From Indolivaga alginatilytica (GTDB taxonomy: Bacteria > Bacteroidota > Bacteroidia > Bacteroidales > Dysgonomonadaceae): a stretch of 42,293 nt of DNA. Both the position numbers and the translations under genes were made by a program. The notes beneath the pieces are model-generated. The model searched no databases. It was given only the letters and a program-made list of their open reading frames with translations, and was not told where the DNA came from. Numbering within the stretch: the first letter of the stretch is position 1; the number at the start of each line of letters is the position of its first letter. Location of the stretch: NCBI RefSeq assembly GCF_003201355.1, contig NZ_QICL01000036.1, positions 1 to 42,293 of the forward strand, written 5' to 3'. Positions 42,197 to 42,293 of the stretch are shown here, in pieces.

Positions 42197-42293
42197 TCAT
42201 GCGAATCAGTATTTAAAAAATTAGATAAATAAATGCGATTGCAATTTTACCCATCGTATGTACTAGTAGTCCGGATGTTGATCTGACTTTCTG
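42195..42293 (-). mobile_element. 3' end of an insertion sequence (right copy)
   Basis: An exact inverted copy of bases 1-99, reading inward on the minus strand. The 26-codon transposase-like tail stops at 42213. It interrupts the gene upstream of the RHS protein and so separates the RHS operon from its original promoter. Confidence 0.45.

Noticed and set aside
1-42293. Composite transposon bounded by the 99-bp repeats
   Set aside because: Only the last part of each IS is visible, the content includes ordinary metabolic genes, and an assembly boundary explains it equally well, so I did not call a transposon.

Overview
The window looks like a low-GC Bacteroidales chromosome or contig, possibly a Dysgonomonas- or Parabacteroides-like genus. 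Signs are the absence of Shine-Dalgarno sequences, TAnnTTTG-type promoter boxes, secreted GH2/GH43 enzymes, a DUF6443-type RHS protein, an ISAon1-type insertion sequence and the arm-binding domain of a Bacteroidetes tyrosine recombinase. Genus is inference. The first 99 and last 99 bases are exact inverted copies of each other and look like the 3' end of an insertion sequence, so the 42 kb is bounded by the same repeat in opposite orientations. The exact length of 99 is also a common assembly k-mer size.

Region 1 (about 0.1-16.4 kb, all + strand) is an envelope redox and hydrolase locus. It has a remnant of an AraC-type regulator, a DUF418 membrane protein, a LytS/LytTR two-component pair, two secreted alpha/beta hydrolases, an iron-sulfur flavoprotein, two exported flavodoxin-fold lipoproteins, an exported aldo/keto reductase, an NTF2-like protein and a membrane polyferredoxin with an internal Tat motif. 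Then come DUF1893, an ECF-like S component, TatA, TatC, a Tat-dependent Fe-S aldo/keto reductase lipoprotein, a CMD-hydrolase fusion and a cupin lipoprotein. Most products carry export signals, and the locus encodes TatA and TatC beside two RR-motif proteins.

Region 2 (16.5-20.0 kb, - strand) is a two-gene glycoside hydrolase operon, GH2 then GH43.

Region 3 (20.0-28.3 kb) looks like a defence and mobile-element island. It holds a DUF2326 SMC-like ATPase, a DUF6155 protein, a TOTE-type primase fused to an SF2 helicase, and a DUF1016 PDDEXK nuclease that carries two in-frame palindromes. After these come a 37-bp near-perfect palindrome beside a deleted ATPase remnant, an orphan promoter-terminator pair with no gene, an ISAon1-type element and a truncated integrase.

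Region 4 (28.4-42.2 kb, - strand) is a polymorphic-toxin array. One complete RHS protein (1175 aa) with a DUF6973-like tip and a lipoprotein immunity candidate is followed by six orphan C-terminal cassettes, each an RHS-core end, a variable tip and one or two immunity candidates. Tips include two JAMM (JAB) metalloprotease-like domains, an HExxH protein fused in frame to its own immunity-like domain, a hydrophobic unknown tip, and two related glycine/beta-rich tips. Each of those two is followed by a 57-61 aa two-helix membrane protein and a second membrane protein. Several cassettes carry single-base frameshifts and lack starts, so they look like silent cassettes that need recombination with the expressed RHS gene. 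The glycine-rich tip/micro-membrane-protein family and the toxin-immunity fusion are the most novel-looking items.
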